NCBI RefSeq assembly: GCF_010389155.1 | Contig: NC_057766.1 | Location: forward strand, 2,232,001 to 2,296,000 | DNA from: Erigeron canadensis | Taxonomy: Eukaryota > Streptophyta > Magnoliopsida > Asterales > Asteraceae | Length of the DNA stretch: 64,000 nt | Direction of reading: 5' to 3' | In this document: positions 11,301 through 26,300 of the stretch, one piece after another | Numbering within the stretch: position 1 is the stretch's first letter | Layout of the letters: each line of letters begins with the position of its first letter | Program-made: the position numbers and the translations under genes | Notes under the pieces: generated by a model | Database searches by the model: none | What the model was told of the DNA's origin: nothing | Seen by the model: only the letters and a program-made list of their open reading frames with translations

Positions 11301-14300
11301 TTAGCTTCGAGATAATCCCAAATTATATCAATACAAAATTACGTCTATATGCTAATCTTCTTTGGTCCCCACCAGGACCTAATTATTCTAACTCTTTTAG
11401 TATGCAGATGGAAATATGATCACATCTTAATATACTTTTGACTTTGCAACAATGACATTATTGTTTCACCATTAATTTCTGTTTGTAATATTTTAGGAGC
11501 TACATTCATGAGGTTATGGGCAGGAGAATCTACCAATGATACAAGTATACTACCTTTGGCGGTCCTGCATAAGCCTAATTCGGTACCTCCAACAATTTCA
11601 AACTTTGAAATGCGTTTGCTATTGATTTCAATTTTAGAGCTTTTAGTTTTACTGTCAATGTAGGATTGCAATTAGTTACTTTCCTTGTTTTGCAAAAATG
11701 AATGTCTTTTTGAAATGTTGCTCCATTTAGGGGTTTTTCGTCTAAATATATTATATAGACTATCCACATCAGTGATCCAACCGAACTTAAACTTTAATTA
11801 AAAACTAATTTCTCTCTCTTTTACCTATACAACCCAACAAACTTAAATCTTTCACTCACATTCACAACTCAACCTAAACCATTTTTTTTGTTGTATTATA
11901 ATATATACGAGTAATTATTTTTACCATATTAAAAATAAATATTTTATTTTAAATAAATAAATTGTTTTTACAATAATTTTATAAATGTAAATATAACAAA
12001 AAGAAAATATAAAGTTAGTAAAATATTTTAATTGTTTTTTTTTAAATAACTCTGTTTTTAATGAATTTTATGTCAAAATGTTCATAAAAGAAAAACATAG
12101 AATATCAAGTTTTTATATTTTTACAAAAAGTTATTAATTGTAAGATATTTAGAGAAAAACTAATAAAGTTTATAATTAGTTTTAAATATTAAAGTATTAT
12201 ATAAATGTTTATGCAATGGGAGTTTGGCATGTGGCAAACAAAGTGGCATAATCATTGCTGATTGTTTTGGAGTTCCATTTGCTCCAGGTCGAGCGAAATC
12301 ATTTACTAATTCTTTTTTTCACAATAAAAACAATCACTTACTGATATGTGTTGTCTTAGTAACCTCACCATTACTAGTGTTTAGTTTTTTCTGCATAACA
12401 CTAACTTATCAGTTGTATTGATTTGTTAAGTTACTTGGTAATTTCTATTCTGGTTAAAAAGTATTATCCAACTTATGTGTAACATAAGGTGCCTCAAATT
12501 GAAGATGGCTTCGATGTTATGCAACCTAATTGTCTGTGGCTGTGAGTCTCTGACTCCTCTTTAAGGATATACTTATAAACATACATGTTTAAAGTTAAAT
12601 AGATTGAGGTGAACTTTGAGTTTTTGAGATTGTTGCTCTTAAATTTTTCTCCTAATTTGACAATATTGTGGACTAGGATGAACTTTTCTTGTCATTTGGG
12701 TATGTAACATAAAAGCTCATTAATAGTCAAGAAAACTTTTAAATTTGGTGCTCTCATACTTGCACGATATATATTTGGAGTATATATAAAATGAATCACT
12801 TAATGCGTATATTCAAGTCACCTTAGTATCTAAATATTAATATGTAAATTTTTAGATGAACGACTCCATCTAAATTTGATACGAACCCATCCCATAATAG
12901 GCTCACATCATGCCATAAGCTAGGTGTAGAACTCACTCCCAAAAGCTAGCTCAAAGGAGGAGGGGACACCTTTACTTATAAACCACCAACCAATCCCATA
13001 CTTGGCCGATGTGGGATCATATCAATACCCCACCCTTTGAAGAGCCAACGTTCTCGTTGGTCACGGCTATCTTGGTCACGGTTGGCACCCTTCTTCTTGG
13101 GTCTAAGCCACCACTCCAAGAGTTGGAACCTCGAAAGGTAGGGCTGGCTCTGATACCAATTGATACGAACCCATCCCATAATAGGCTCGCATCATGCCAT
13201 AAGCTAGGTGTAAAACTCACTCCCAAAAGCTAGCTCAAAGGAGGAGGGGACACCTTTACTTATAAACCACCAACCAATCCCATACTTGGCCGATGTGGGA
13301 TCATATCAGAATTCTTTATTCGTATGCTATTTGGGAAATTAAACTTCCCTTATAATTTTGAGTCTTGTTTGGTATGTGGCTTCTAATATTTTTTTCTCTC
13401 CCGGTCTTCTTCTTTTGTTTTCAATGATCATCGTGTGCTGACATCATACAATAATTACTATGACTATATATTTTATCTGATTATTGCAAGTAGTATTTTA
13501 TCTTTAACATGGTCTTGCTTCAAATTCCTTCTTTTTCTCTTTGATTTATCTTGCTTCAGTTAGTATTAGCTGTAAGGCTTTTAATATTTAAATTTTTATA
13601 TCGACTCTTCCATCTTAACCACCAATGAACTTGTGAAACTGCCAAACTGGTCATTCTTGAGAATCAATATATGGGTAGACTGTAGATTGATAAAAAGGAG
13701 CTTAAGCTTGCTGTTTTCATGTACACAAAATTATATTAATCTGACAATAATCGCTAAATATTCAAAGAGAAACAAGGGCCTCTTTCCATAGTGGTGAATA
13801 ACTATCTGGCATTAGTTTGTCCAAAACCCATGTTAACTTATGTTAAAAGATTTCTTTTATATAGTTATATAAATCTCTGTTTAGAAAGTACACATTTTAC
13901 CATGTATAAAGAATCTGCATACAACTAGCACTGTTTCAGTTTGTGGTTCTATATGATTCTAGTAATAGTTTATAGTTTATGTCCAACAATAAATGATTAG
14001 TTGGTTTTTCATATAATGTTACGGACTACTTTTACAATCTATATTTGTGCTTTACCTACTTCCATGTTGATATTTTAGGGTGGTGGGGAGATGATCTCGT
14101 TATACTGTTTGCAATTTAATCTGGGAGGGAGGACTAGTTTTACTATTGAGCCTTCAACATCTAACATATCCATGCCAGAGGTGAGCAAGATCAATCCTAT
14201 ATTTCTTGTTCAAAAGTGGAAGTTATAAGTTAAAATTTCAACTTTTACTGTTGGCATTTGTTAGGGTGTACTTATTGATGTCAAGCTTTCCTCAAATAAA

Positions 14301-17300
14301 ATCTGGATTCTTGAAGAAGACGTATTGGTAGTGCACAACTTGTCAAATTCAAGTGAGAGCAGGTAAAGGATGTTATAAATTTTGTTGGTTCAATTCGTAT
14401 TATCAGTTGCATTATATTTTGCACGTTTAGCAAAATGCACAACTGTGAAAATTGGTTTCTTTCTTATTCTTTTAGTAAGCTTTTTTGTTTCCCTTTGATT
14501 CCTCTTGAGAAACAGAAGTGCTGATACCAGATGACGCAATGTGGTGGCTGCAGTTCTAGCCCATTTACTTATAAAAAGGGTTAAATATGGGTTATTTTAT
14601 ATCGAGTCAGATAGGTTAACCTAAATAAATTACCAAAGTATACAATTCAATTGGGTTAAATGGTTGAAATTTACTCTAAAATGTTTTGAAATTGAAAATA
14701 TATTCTGAAATCTGGATTTTTTATTTTTTATTTTTTGTAACAATTAGCTTCTGTTATTATGTGAAACTAAAAGAATGAACTAAAATCTGTTTTTGGGTTG
14801 TTTTTCAATTTGACCAACTTGTTCTCACCAGCACTAAAATCTACTAGTATGTCCTAAACCCTCTTTAGCCTGTTCCCTTGCACACTTACACACCTGACAT
14901 GCTTACCAGGTCTAGCCCATCGTATACAATCTACTTTTTTTTCAAACACATGTAAAAGACTTCTAGCATAAAGTACTGCTTAATGTTATTTTCCTTCTAC
15001 TCTTAAATATCCATGAACTATGAATTAATTTTTTGATATTCTTTTAGTAATATGTTCATGTCTAGTGATATTTATTTTCATAAACATTTAACTACAAGTC
15101 CACAAATTTGGTTGTGTTTGTCTGCTTATATTTTGATTAATTAAGTAATTTATCTTTAGGAAGTCCGAGGAAGTCTACATTTTACAGGATACTGTTGTTG
15201 CTGACCAACTATTTCAGAACTCCGAGCCTGATGCAGACGATCTTCTTTTGCTTGCTTATGCACTATATCCATCTGCTAAGGTACTGTGAACTTTATATTA
15301 TTTCATACGCTTTTGTTCCCGCTCTTCATGTCTCTCCCAAATTCTTCCGTCTATAACCATGATAATTTGTATAATTTAGTCGTAATAATAAGAAATTGTG
15401 AAAGTAGCTATCAACATTGAAGATTGGGGAATCAGAGGTAGGAGTTTCAAACCTTTGCTAGTGAAAACTAAATAGAAAAAGAAAAATGACAACCCTTGCG
15501 TGCAGATTCCAGTCTCCCTTTGGTAGAGCTTTACCTTGTTCAGGATTGTGTGGTGGTGGACTCAGATCTCCTGGATTGGTCTACCAAAGGCCAGACACCA
15601 CGTTTACAGAAAAAAAAAAGTCAATGTGATATCTTGTCTGTAAAATGTAGTTGTGCCATGTACAGTTACTTATTTGTTCCAAAAAATTGCAGGAGAAAAT
15701 TGTCTCTCATGTATCGTCCATCTTCTCACGTCTGCTATTTCTTCCCGACATTTACCATAGTTCTGTTATCCGAGCAACACTTCATGATCATAACAAGCAC
15801 TTCACTGATTCCGAGTTTAATTCCTTAACTGCTGATGGTTTGGAAAAAGAGATCATTTCTGTCATTGAACATGAGGTTTGAACTTTAAATATCACTTTAT
15901 TAATAATCTGTTATTATTGAATAGGTGCGTATTAGTGGTAGCAAGCTGGGCTGGGCATGTGGGTTAGGTGAAATTGGGTAATGTTTGGTATTTATCAAAA
16001 CACGCTGGGTGAGTCAAATATGATTTGAAAAATTATGTTATTTCAGTTATGTTTTATTCTTTTTGTAAGATGGTTTAGGAGGTTTTACTCTTTAAAAAGG
16101 AAAACATAAGTTGCATAACTTTTGATTTTTTTGACCAATTCAACCCATCTACTTGTATCTTGTTTAGTAATACAAAATGGTTGCCGGCTTTTCATCCGTA
16201 TTCGAATATGTTATCTTGTTTTTCCTCTTTTGCATGGTGTGTTGTTAATGTGGAACTGATGATGCATGGTATCTTTCATAGGGCGCCTCCAGGAGTTTGG
16301 TTTCCCTTCTTTATTGCTGGAGAAACTTCTGCTCACGCTACTATTACAATTGGTGTCAAAAGAATGCACCCTGTGGGCTACTTCTTGATTCAGCTACTGG
16401 TGCTATTGGTTTAGTTAGAAAATCTTCTGTTTCTCTACTGCGGCATTTGGAGGATATAGAGCTTCTTGCCTACGGTATGGTTACATAACTAAGTGAAGGT
16501 CATGGCATATATGAACCAGCTACTTATGGACTTCATTAGCTGGTTGATTTGTTGTGCTCTTCATTACTAGATTAAAATCGTTCTCTCTCTCTTTTTTTTT
16601 TTTTTTTTTTTTTTTTACGAATTAGATGGGTAAAAATAGAATTAGCTCAAAAAGATGTCAAATGAGCGAGAAGGTCAAACACTGGAAAAGGATCACCAAT
16701 GAATATTTAATGCATAAAACCTCCTAGTTCGTTTGTTAAAAAAAATACCTTTATCACGGAATTTATTTAAGTTTTTTATAGTTGACACTAGTTATTAACA
16801 TGTATCAGAATCTTTAACATAAAGTGTTTCAGGTCAGCCAACCTAAATCTTATATGCATTTCCACTTGTTTCTGTTTGGTCCACTCATTTTGCCACCTCT
16901 AGTTTATTTAATATGTTGTAGGAACATGCCTTTAGAAACAAAAATTGGGAGATTGCAAAAGTAAGCTGTCAAACTGTGTATGTTGCCTTTTGGTTTTTGG
17001 CTTTCGTAGAAACAATATAGAGGTCTGAGTTCAGTTTTACTTTTACCCAAACTAGTAATATTTTTGCTTCACTTTGATCACAAACTATTTTCTACAACTA
17101 CTGAAAGTTTGTTGAGATCTTGAGTGGGATTGAGGCTTGACTGAGTTCAAGACCAAGCCCAAACATGCAATTTGAACCCTAAAAGATTGACTGTGAAACC
17201 TTATACATTTTTGATTTACAGTTTGTCATAAACTGCATTAGCAGTGGCAAAACCCGCAGACTGGGTAATGGGCAACCTTTCAGCATTGGTCAGGTTGGGC

Positions 17301-20300
17301 ACATGGGCTGATCTGTTGAAAACATCTTTTGTTTTTGTTTTTCAGTTCCAAATAGGTCTTCAATATGATTGTTAACGCGTAATATAATGGCATTAGTTAA
17401 ACAATTTTAGGAATTTTAAGCACTTAAGAACAATTTGTTGACTTTTGAGCCTTTTGACCCGGTCATCCCATTTAATTGATTGGAGATAACCTCAATTGAT
17501 ATTGGACAAATTTCAAGTAAGCCACTCAGTTTTACCACCTCTAAACATTCTCATGGAAGCCTTACTACCAAAACATGATCCTTTTCATTTCCTGAAGCCA
17601 TATTGTATTTAACATTCTTATTAGGGTCGCTTGATAGACTCGGAGAAGTTGCAAGGTCTAGGATCAACGTATCAGGTGATGTTGAACGCGGAGTACTCTC
17701 TGAGGTGCTTCAATGCACTGCTAGTTTAAGTCAACATCTGGGGAAAGGTGCCCCTGCTCTATTTCATGAATCTCTTTTCAGTGAACCATCTGTATCTGCT
17801 GAAGATGTTGTGGGACGTTTATTGAAGGTTCTAGAAACCCGATATTCTTCTTCTATAGCTGCTCTTCATGTATCAGAGTTAGGTGTCGATACAGCCTGGG
17901 AGAAGGGAGTCGTTGACCACAAAATTCTCAGAAAATTCTCCACAGATATATTGTTATCACTTAATGGGTTGTACCGAAAAGCTGGAACATGGGACAAAGT
18001 TCTCGATGTTATATTAAAATACTTGAACTTTTTAGTTCCTCGAAAGAATGAAAACAAATCTACTTCTGATTCGGTTTTTGATGTTAGGACATGCATAACA
18101 ATTCAAGTGACTGCACAGGTTGCCAACCTGATGTTTAATTCTGCAGTGGACATATTATTGCTGCTCAGCTATATGGTGAAGTTAGGTGGCCAGGTCAGTA
18201 TTTGGCTTTTTCATCTGGAACAAATATGTGTGTATACACACATGCACACACAGAACCCACACACCCATATAAGTAATTAAGTATATATACGTTAGTACAT
18301 GAAAATTGCATACGAAAGATGGAATAGCTAATTTCTTTTTTCTTTTGCTTAAGCAGATTAATATGTTACCAGATGATGTTTCCAGGGTTCACCTTGAGTT
18401 ATACCCACTGATTCAAGAAATCATTACCGAGTGGCATTTAATACATTTTTTCGGGACAACACATTGTGAATCACCTACCTTGGAAGATTTCAGTTCTCGA
18501 CTTTCTTCATTACAATTAGGTAGGCATATGTTAATGTTAGAAGTTAAGAACTCTTCACCTGATCATCTTTCTCGTGTTAGCTATTAGTAGCAATGATACA
18601 AATCCAATTTTGATTGTAGCTATGCTCATCATTTGATATCAAGTCGAGGTGGCAAAATGTATTGGGTGGGCAACGAGTTAAAATAGGATCAGGGTTACAC
18701 TGGTCGTTTTTTAGTTCATAATTGGCTTAAGTGTGGCTAGTCGGTCCACACAGACTTTCCATTTATTTAGTTAAATCTTACCAAATGATTAATGTGTTAA
18801 TTATTATTATTACAAAAGTTTTTATTAAAGAAATAGTTGGATCTTGGAATAAACTGCCTAAAAGGATGTATGCAGTAAAAATAGGCTTTTGGCGACTTTC
18901 AACCATTTCAACTCGTTTAGTTTTTTTTTTTCCGGTAATTGTTTAGCTATTTTTTCAGTTGACCTAATAGACCATATTTGTAAGCTAATGGGTTGAGACT
19001 AAAAGAATGTTAAGTTTCTTAGATATTATTGTCGCCTGTCTGATTTGTGGCGTTTATAGTTTACACATTACTTGTGTGTGAAAAAAACTTCACACATCTT
19101 TGATTTATGTACGACCAGATAGCAGCGCTAACCGAAGATCATGGATTGATAAGTTTGGGAAATGTGACTTTACTTTGGCTTATATTCTGTTACTTGATCA
19201 TCAAAGCTCATTTGAAGACCAGGGTGTTGATCTAAAACATCTTCCAAATCCTGGCTTCTTCATTGCTCCTGTACAGAACTTCATAAGTTGGATAGTCTGG
19301 GGCAGGAGTGAAGATGGGTCATCTTCTTTCTCCACTCGCTCAAGTATGCTTGCTTTGATCTTGCTTAAGCATGGTCAGTTTGATGCTGTTGAGGTTGATT
19401 ACTTTGATTCTGATAATTCTTTACTACAGTTAGACATAAACGCAACCCACTTATGTAATGGGTCAAACAGTTAAATGACCGGTCAATGGATCGAGAGGCA
19501 CCTAAATTCTGTTCAAATGCTCACAACCCTATATCTTGTTCTGTTCAAATGCTCACAACCCGATATATTGTTCTATCTAAATGACTTTCTTTTATAATAA
19601 ATTTGTTTAATACATTAACTGTTGGAATCTTTCATAAAATAAGTGAAAGAAAGTTTGTTGGCTCAAACCAACCCAATTTAACCCACACTCAAGATTACCC
19701 ATTATGATCTACTGACCCAATCAATTTGTATTACCCCCCCTCCCTCTTCTCTTCTGCCTTTTCTATTATCGTTTAACTTGTGATACCAAGAAGCCTACTG
19801 AAAGTATATATCTTTTGTTTTAAGCATCTCCTTACTCTGGTGAACCAAAATCTAATCAAGGAGAAAGCATCTGCAAGTATTCAGAGTGTGAACGATGAAT
19901 GGTGCACACTCCTTCACCTTCTTGGTTGTTGTTATCTTGCACAAGCACAGCGTCAAGGACCGCACGGTTCAATGAAGAAGAAACATAATGAAGCTATTTC
20001 CTGCTTTTTTAGGTATGTATAATCTCTGAACGTCCCCGGGTTATTTATTTAGCACAATTGCAACATGTTAAGCCTTATTAAGCACAGTTGTACTTGACGC
20101 TTACTGTAACAATTTTCCATATTGATTAAATCTGAATAGTAGCACATGGATGTTCAATATTTAATTTTGTTGTCTTGGGAACAAACCACCTTCAAGGTAG
20201 CCTTGTGGTAGGCATCCTGATATCCTCGCAAGAGGTCTTAGATTCAGATCTCCCTAGCTAACATCTTGTGGGTTGCTAGGTAAGGGTTTGAAACAGCCAA

Positions 20301-23300
20301 GTACATACCCCAGTTAGACCAAGTACATCTGGGTCAAAAAGACTTGCCCTTCATAGGTGGTCTGAACATGGAAAACTGCCTACGTTTACCCGAGTCTTGG
20401 GAAATTTTGTATCCATTTGAAGTGCCCATAAACTAGATTTAAGACTTCTCCAAGGTCATTATTGTTTGGTGATTTTAAGATTCTAAAAAAAATATGTTTT
20501 ATGAAGATAACAGGATTATAACATAGATCAAAAGACATTGCAAACCATGAGAAACAAATATGAAATGGGATTATTACGTTGATACTCAGTCTACATATGT
20601 ATGCATGTAATTTGGTGTGTGTGGATTAAAAGGTGGCAATTCAGATCTGTTTACCTATGAATGATTTTGTCCAGGTTATGTTTTATATGTAACTGTCGAA
20701 CGGGTAAAATATAAAATTAATTGGCTTGGCAGGATGATGTTACAGATGGCCGAACTGGTTGATTATTGCGCGGAATGTAATTTATTAAAAACTGTTACAA
20801 AATATCATATATGACACCAAATCATTTGGAGAAATGTTTCAGGTCAACCCAACCTTACCCATTCAGAGAAGTTACTCATTTTGTCGTGTTACACAAAATG
20901 CCTAGCCCACCCTTTTTGCATTGCAAGCGTGGATATATTTGAGAATATATTTTACTTTATTAATCTATCAATCTGTCAACAATAACATTATGCATATTTA
21001 ATGTGGTTTTAGAGCTGCATCTTTGCATGGGGCATCAAAGTTGTTGCAGAGTTTGCCATATGAATCTGGATTGTCGCACCTTGGTTTTAGTAAGTCTTAT
21101 CTGGCTGCCTATAAATAATGAAATTTTCATGATAAAGTATTGTTCTTATGGTTCACTCCTCTGCAGCTTATCATGTGTCTCCTGCTGCTTGGAAGCTTCA
21201 TTATTATCAATGGGCAATGCAGATTTTTGATCAATATAATATGAGTGCAGGTGCCTGCCAATTTGCACTTGCTGCTCTTGAACAAGTTGATGAAGTATTC
21301 AGTCTTAAAGACACTTTTTCTGGGGCAGATTTACTTGATGAATCACCAATTACCGCCAAAGGACGACTTTGGGCAAATGTGTTTAAATTTACACTTGATT
21401 TGAATTGTTACCATGATGCATATTGTGCAATTATCTCAAACCCAGATGAAGAAAGCAAATACATTTGCCTGAGACGTTTTATTATCGTTCTTTATGAGCG
21501 TGGTGCCCTTAAGGTTACTTCATCTAACTACAAATAGTTATACTTTTAGTTGATCAACCCAAGTCACATACGGATATACTGTCTTTAGCTAAAACATAAT
21601 TGAATTTGGTTTTTCTTGTAGATTCTTTGTGATGGCCAATTACCTTTTATTGGTTTAGCTGAGAAGGTGGAGCAGGAGCTTGCTTGGAAGGTGTGTAGCA
21701 CTTCATATGAAAGTAATTTAGAGAATGTTGGCATGTTATGTGTATGTGTGGGCAGATTCAGGCTATGCTTTATCTTTAATAACCGTAACTGGCTTGTTCA
21801 CGTTTGAAGTTTAGATAAAATGTAAACGGATCAAATGGGTTTAAGGTTCAAAGGTGCCAAATGGGTGTTACTTTTTGTTCATATGACTTAATCACTTGTT
21901 AAATTGCTGATATTGCGGTTACGTAATTTTTGCAACCATATCTGGCACTCTAATTGTATATCAAAAATAAAAAATTGTTGACAGATAGTTGGTCAATCCA
22001 ACCCAAACAAAAGTTCGACTGTTTTGATAATTGATATATCACCCCAAACCCCAGCCATGCCTATTTTGCCAACTCTAGCTGCTGTTTACTATACCTTCCC
22101 ATGGATTTTTAACAGTTCTGGTAACTTTGTGTAGGCAGAGCGTTCAGATGTTTCCGTGAAACCAAACCCTTATAAACTCTTATATTCATTCTTTATGCAT
22201 CAACATAATTGGCGCAAGGCTGCAAGTTATATGTATCTTCATTCATCACAACTGAAAAGCGAAGCAGCTTTGAAAGATAACCAGGTCCGATCACTGGCTC
22301 TGCAAGAAAGATTAAACTGCCTCTCTGCAACTATAAATGCATTGCATCTTGTTCATCCAACATGTGCATGGATCAACAACCCCCTGGTTCAAGAAAAGTC
22401 CATTCTTAAAGAGTTGTATCCAAGTAAAAAGGCTAGAATCACAATTCCAGAGGAGGGTAATATTTTCGAAGACTTGTACTTTTGTTTACTGTTTACTACC
22501 AATTGATCATATATCCATCGGTACTGCTACCATGTGATCACATGGGGCCACAGATGAAGGCTGCAAGTCACAGGTTCAAATCTTGCCAAAGGCAAGTGGA
22601 GAAACTATATCTTGTGATCCATGTGTGAGAATGGTGAGTCACCATGCATGGGTTCTATGCGGTGTGCGCTCTGTGTACCAAGACGGTAAATGGTACCTGA
22701 GGGTTCCCACTCATTACCCTTTTTCTGTTTACTGTTTACTAGCCCCGTTACTTATGCTTGCGGTGCTTAAGTTACCTTTATCTTTAATGTGTCAAATGGG
22801 TTGAAAGGTGCTAAACATGCCGTTTTAGTGAATTTAATATCGTGAACTAAGTTTTCATAACGGTATATCAGCCTCATACTCCTATATTCCGCATTAGTTA
22901 CTTCATATAATGAGCCTACTTTTACAGAAAGTGTTGCAGGTCAACCTTACCATTGCCATTATTGTACGGTTGTACCAGAATTAAGTGTTGCTCGTTTTTG
23001 ACTCATTTTCCAGCCTAGTTCATTGGTCCATTTTGCCACCTCTTTTGCCTACGTTCACTATCTGGTGCAAATTATAATATGCATATCTGTTATTTGTTTT
23101 TTGCAGAAGCTAATGATCGTCTCTCAAGTCAGAAATTGGATTCCTGCTTGGATATTGAGAAACTAGAAAATGAGTTTGTCTTGACATCAGCAGAATATTT
23201 GCTTTCGCTAGCAAATGTTAAATGGACATTTACTGGTACTAATATAAAAATTGTTCCTTCTCTTTAGTGTCCTTCAGACTTCATACCTCTTTTGGAGATA

Positions 23301-26300
23301 TTCTTTATTAAATGATTACAAGGTTCTACATACCCACGTATTGCGTTAGGATGAATCTGAATTACAATAAATTTACTAAATTCATCAGTGGGAATTTACA
23401 TTATTGTGGGCCACCCAAAAACCTAATTGGAACTTCTAAAACATGAAGGAACGCTGTGTTCAGGAGCTTTTGTCACTAACTCAACACTACATGACACTAC
23501 TCCTACATTCTTTAGTGAATAGTTTTCATTCAGATTATCATTAATCCAGATTACTATTTTTGCAACTCATTAGCCATGTTATACGGTATTGAGGGATGAT
23601 TTGAAAAGTGGGTTGGATGGTCAAGTTGGGTAACATCTTTTAGGTGTTGCCTTTTTTTATGGGCTGGTTTGACCCTAGTTTTTTTTTTTTGACTAAAATG
23701 TTTAGTTTTTCCTAAGTTTTTCATGTTATTATGATAAAACAGAAAATTTTTGAGTAAATAGTTTTCAAACATGTTCGATCTCTTTTGCCAATTTGGCTTG
23801 TTTCTTGAACCTACATTTTGTTATGTTTTGCATGTTTGTCTGGTTAAGGTTAAATATTACTCGGATTTATGCATTGATAAGTTGATAGGTTGGAATAGTC
23901 TCCCCTAGATGATAAAACTGGGAAGATGAATTTATGCAGTTTTGCATGTGACTGTGATATGCAAAAGATGATTCGTTTATTGTTGAGAAGAGGCGTTGTA
24001 GTTTACTATGTCTTTTCTTAGATAAATGTCACGGTAATTGATATACCACTCACGTACTCTTTCAGGAATTGAGAAGCCCCACCCAAACCTGGTTGAGTTG
24101 CTGGTTCAGTCCAATCTATATGATATGGTATTCACTGTAATTCTAAAATTCTTCAAGGGTTCAGCATTGAAGAGGTATACTACATTTTGGCCTCCTATAG
24201 AGAATTATCATAATGGTTAAGATGCTTTTGTAGCTACATTTTTAGTAATGCTGAAGAAATTGTGATTTTGTGTTCAGGGAACTTGAAAGAGTTTTTATTG
24301 CCATGACGCTGAAGTGCTGTCCAATCAGGTACCATACTTCATTTGTTTTCTACAGAATTTGGGGTTTGCTTTTTCTTTCTTTTGTTATTTCAAGAAGTGG
24401 CAAGAAAGGCAAATCAGGGGTTTTGTTGATGGGTCAAAACAGCTTTGGATGATTTTATATGTGATACTGCTTGAAACTGATTGGTTTGGCATGATCTGCA
24501 ATCGCTTTTATTTAAATAAACTTAATAAAAATTTAAGCATTATGTATGACTTCCAAGTATGATTATTAAAGCTCTGTAACAACGATAACAATCTGGTTTA
24601 GCTAAAAAAATAAATACATATTGAGAACGATTCAGGAGGTTTGAAGCATTAAAAACACTTTGGGTGACTTTCAACCATATTACTCATTTGATATGTTTCC
24701 ATTCTGACATATTCATACTTACTTTAAAGCCACTTTTAGTATTCTCCAACAGCTTGTCGTCGTATGCCAGGGAGATTTGTTGAACCTGCCTATACTAGCT
24801 ATTGATTTTACTTGATAAGCTTAAAAGCAGTCTGAAGTAATAGTTATTTATCTTCCTTTCAGGGAAAGTTCTAAAAAGAATAGTTTGCTCTTAACATCAT
24901 CAAAGGATGAGGGTGCCCATGAGTCTGTTAACATTGTTGCTGCAGCTCATCACTCCAAGGGGAATGACCAGTGGGATGCACTTGAGCAATACATGGTTTG
25001 TATTTTTTTCTGATCATATTCATGTTGAAATTGCTTCCTGGAAATTTATATTGAATTATCACATCCTTGACATCATTGAAGTCTCTGATTAGATTTGATG
25101 TCCTCATGGTTAAGTTAACCCCTTTGTCCCAAAATAAATGTACACTTTGACTTGAAAATACACACAATATTTGAAATGTGTAATCACTACACCGTCCACC
25201 AATGAAGTATTATATACACCCACCAAAATCTCTTTCGGTTGTTTAAAAACGAAAGTGGACAGTTATATTGGGATATCTCTAAATAGAAACATGGACATCT
25301 TTATTGGGATGGGAGGGATTGATAAGACTCCTTTTGCTATCTGCTCATATATGAAATAATGAGTGAATAATATGGCTTGTATGCTAATTACATTAACTTT
25401 CAGTATCTATTGTGTGTCAAATAAGTGAGTAAGCCTTGTGATATGGTAGGTGGACGTTAGAATTCAACTTTATTTGACAAAACTGAACCTAGTTTCTTAC
25501 TTTTGTTCTTTTTGGGACGTGTTCAACTAACCTGTAACTTTTTAGTTAGCAGAACTTATCATAATGATTTGATAATCGGGTTACTAGCTTCCGAGTTTAT
25601 TAGAGGGATATATAGATAAAAACCCATATCATCACGCTATCATATCAATCTGTTAAAATAAAGGATAGCTCTCTCTACCATTCTTGTTTGTGAAGCTAGG
25701 ACTTGATTTTCTGACGTTATTATTTCTATGTGCCACAACAATCATTTGTGTTCAACGAAGTTCACTGTTCACCTTGATTGCCTTATTATCTTTCTACACT
25801 CACATTCTAGCTTTAGGCAATGTTTGGTATGACGGAATGGAGTCGCCATTAGACAAACTTTGAAGGAGCGTACTTATCTTATGAGTGCAAACTTGAACTA
25901 AATGCAGGAAAAATACCAATCCTTTCATCCTAGATTACCAGTGATTGTTGCAGAAACACTTCTCTGTGCTGATCGGCTTATTGAACTTCCACTTTGGCTT
26001 GTCCAGATGTTCAAGGTATATTAAGTTCTGGCATTTAATAAATTTATTATGCTTTAAGATTATATGTACACTGACTTTGAATTCATAGCTAATTATCTTC
26101 AATTTATCTGCTTATACTGTTTATTGCGCAGAGCACACTGAAAGGATGTTGGGGCATGGCTGGGTCTGAAGCAAGCCCTGCTTCATTGTTTCAACTATAT
26201 TCTGATTATGGGCGATATGCAGAGGCTACTAATTTGCTGCTTCAGTATATTGAATCTGTTGCATTGCTGGTATGTTTCACTTTCCATTTTGCTTTATATT

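Noticed and set aside
15490..15625. Possible SINE in NUP160 intron 9 (A-rich tail at 15609-15618)
   Set aside because: A box B-like AGTTTCAAACC lies just upstream, but box A and flanking duplications could not be found, so the call is too weak.
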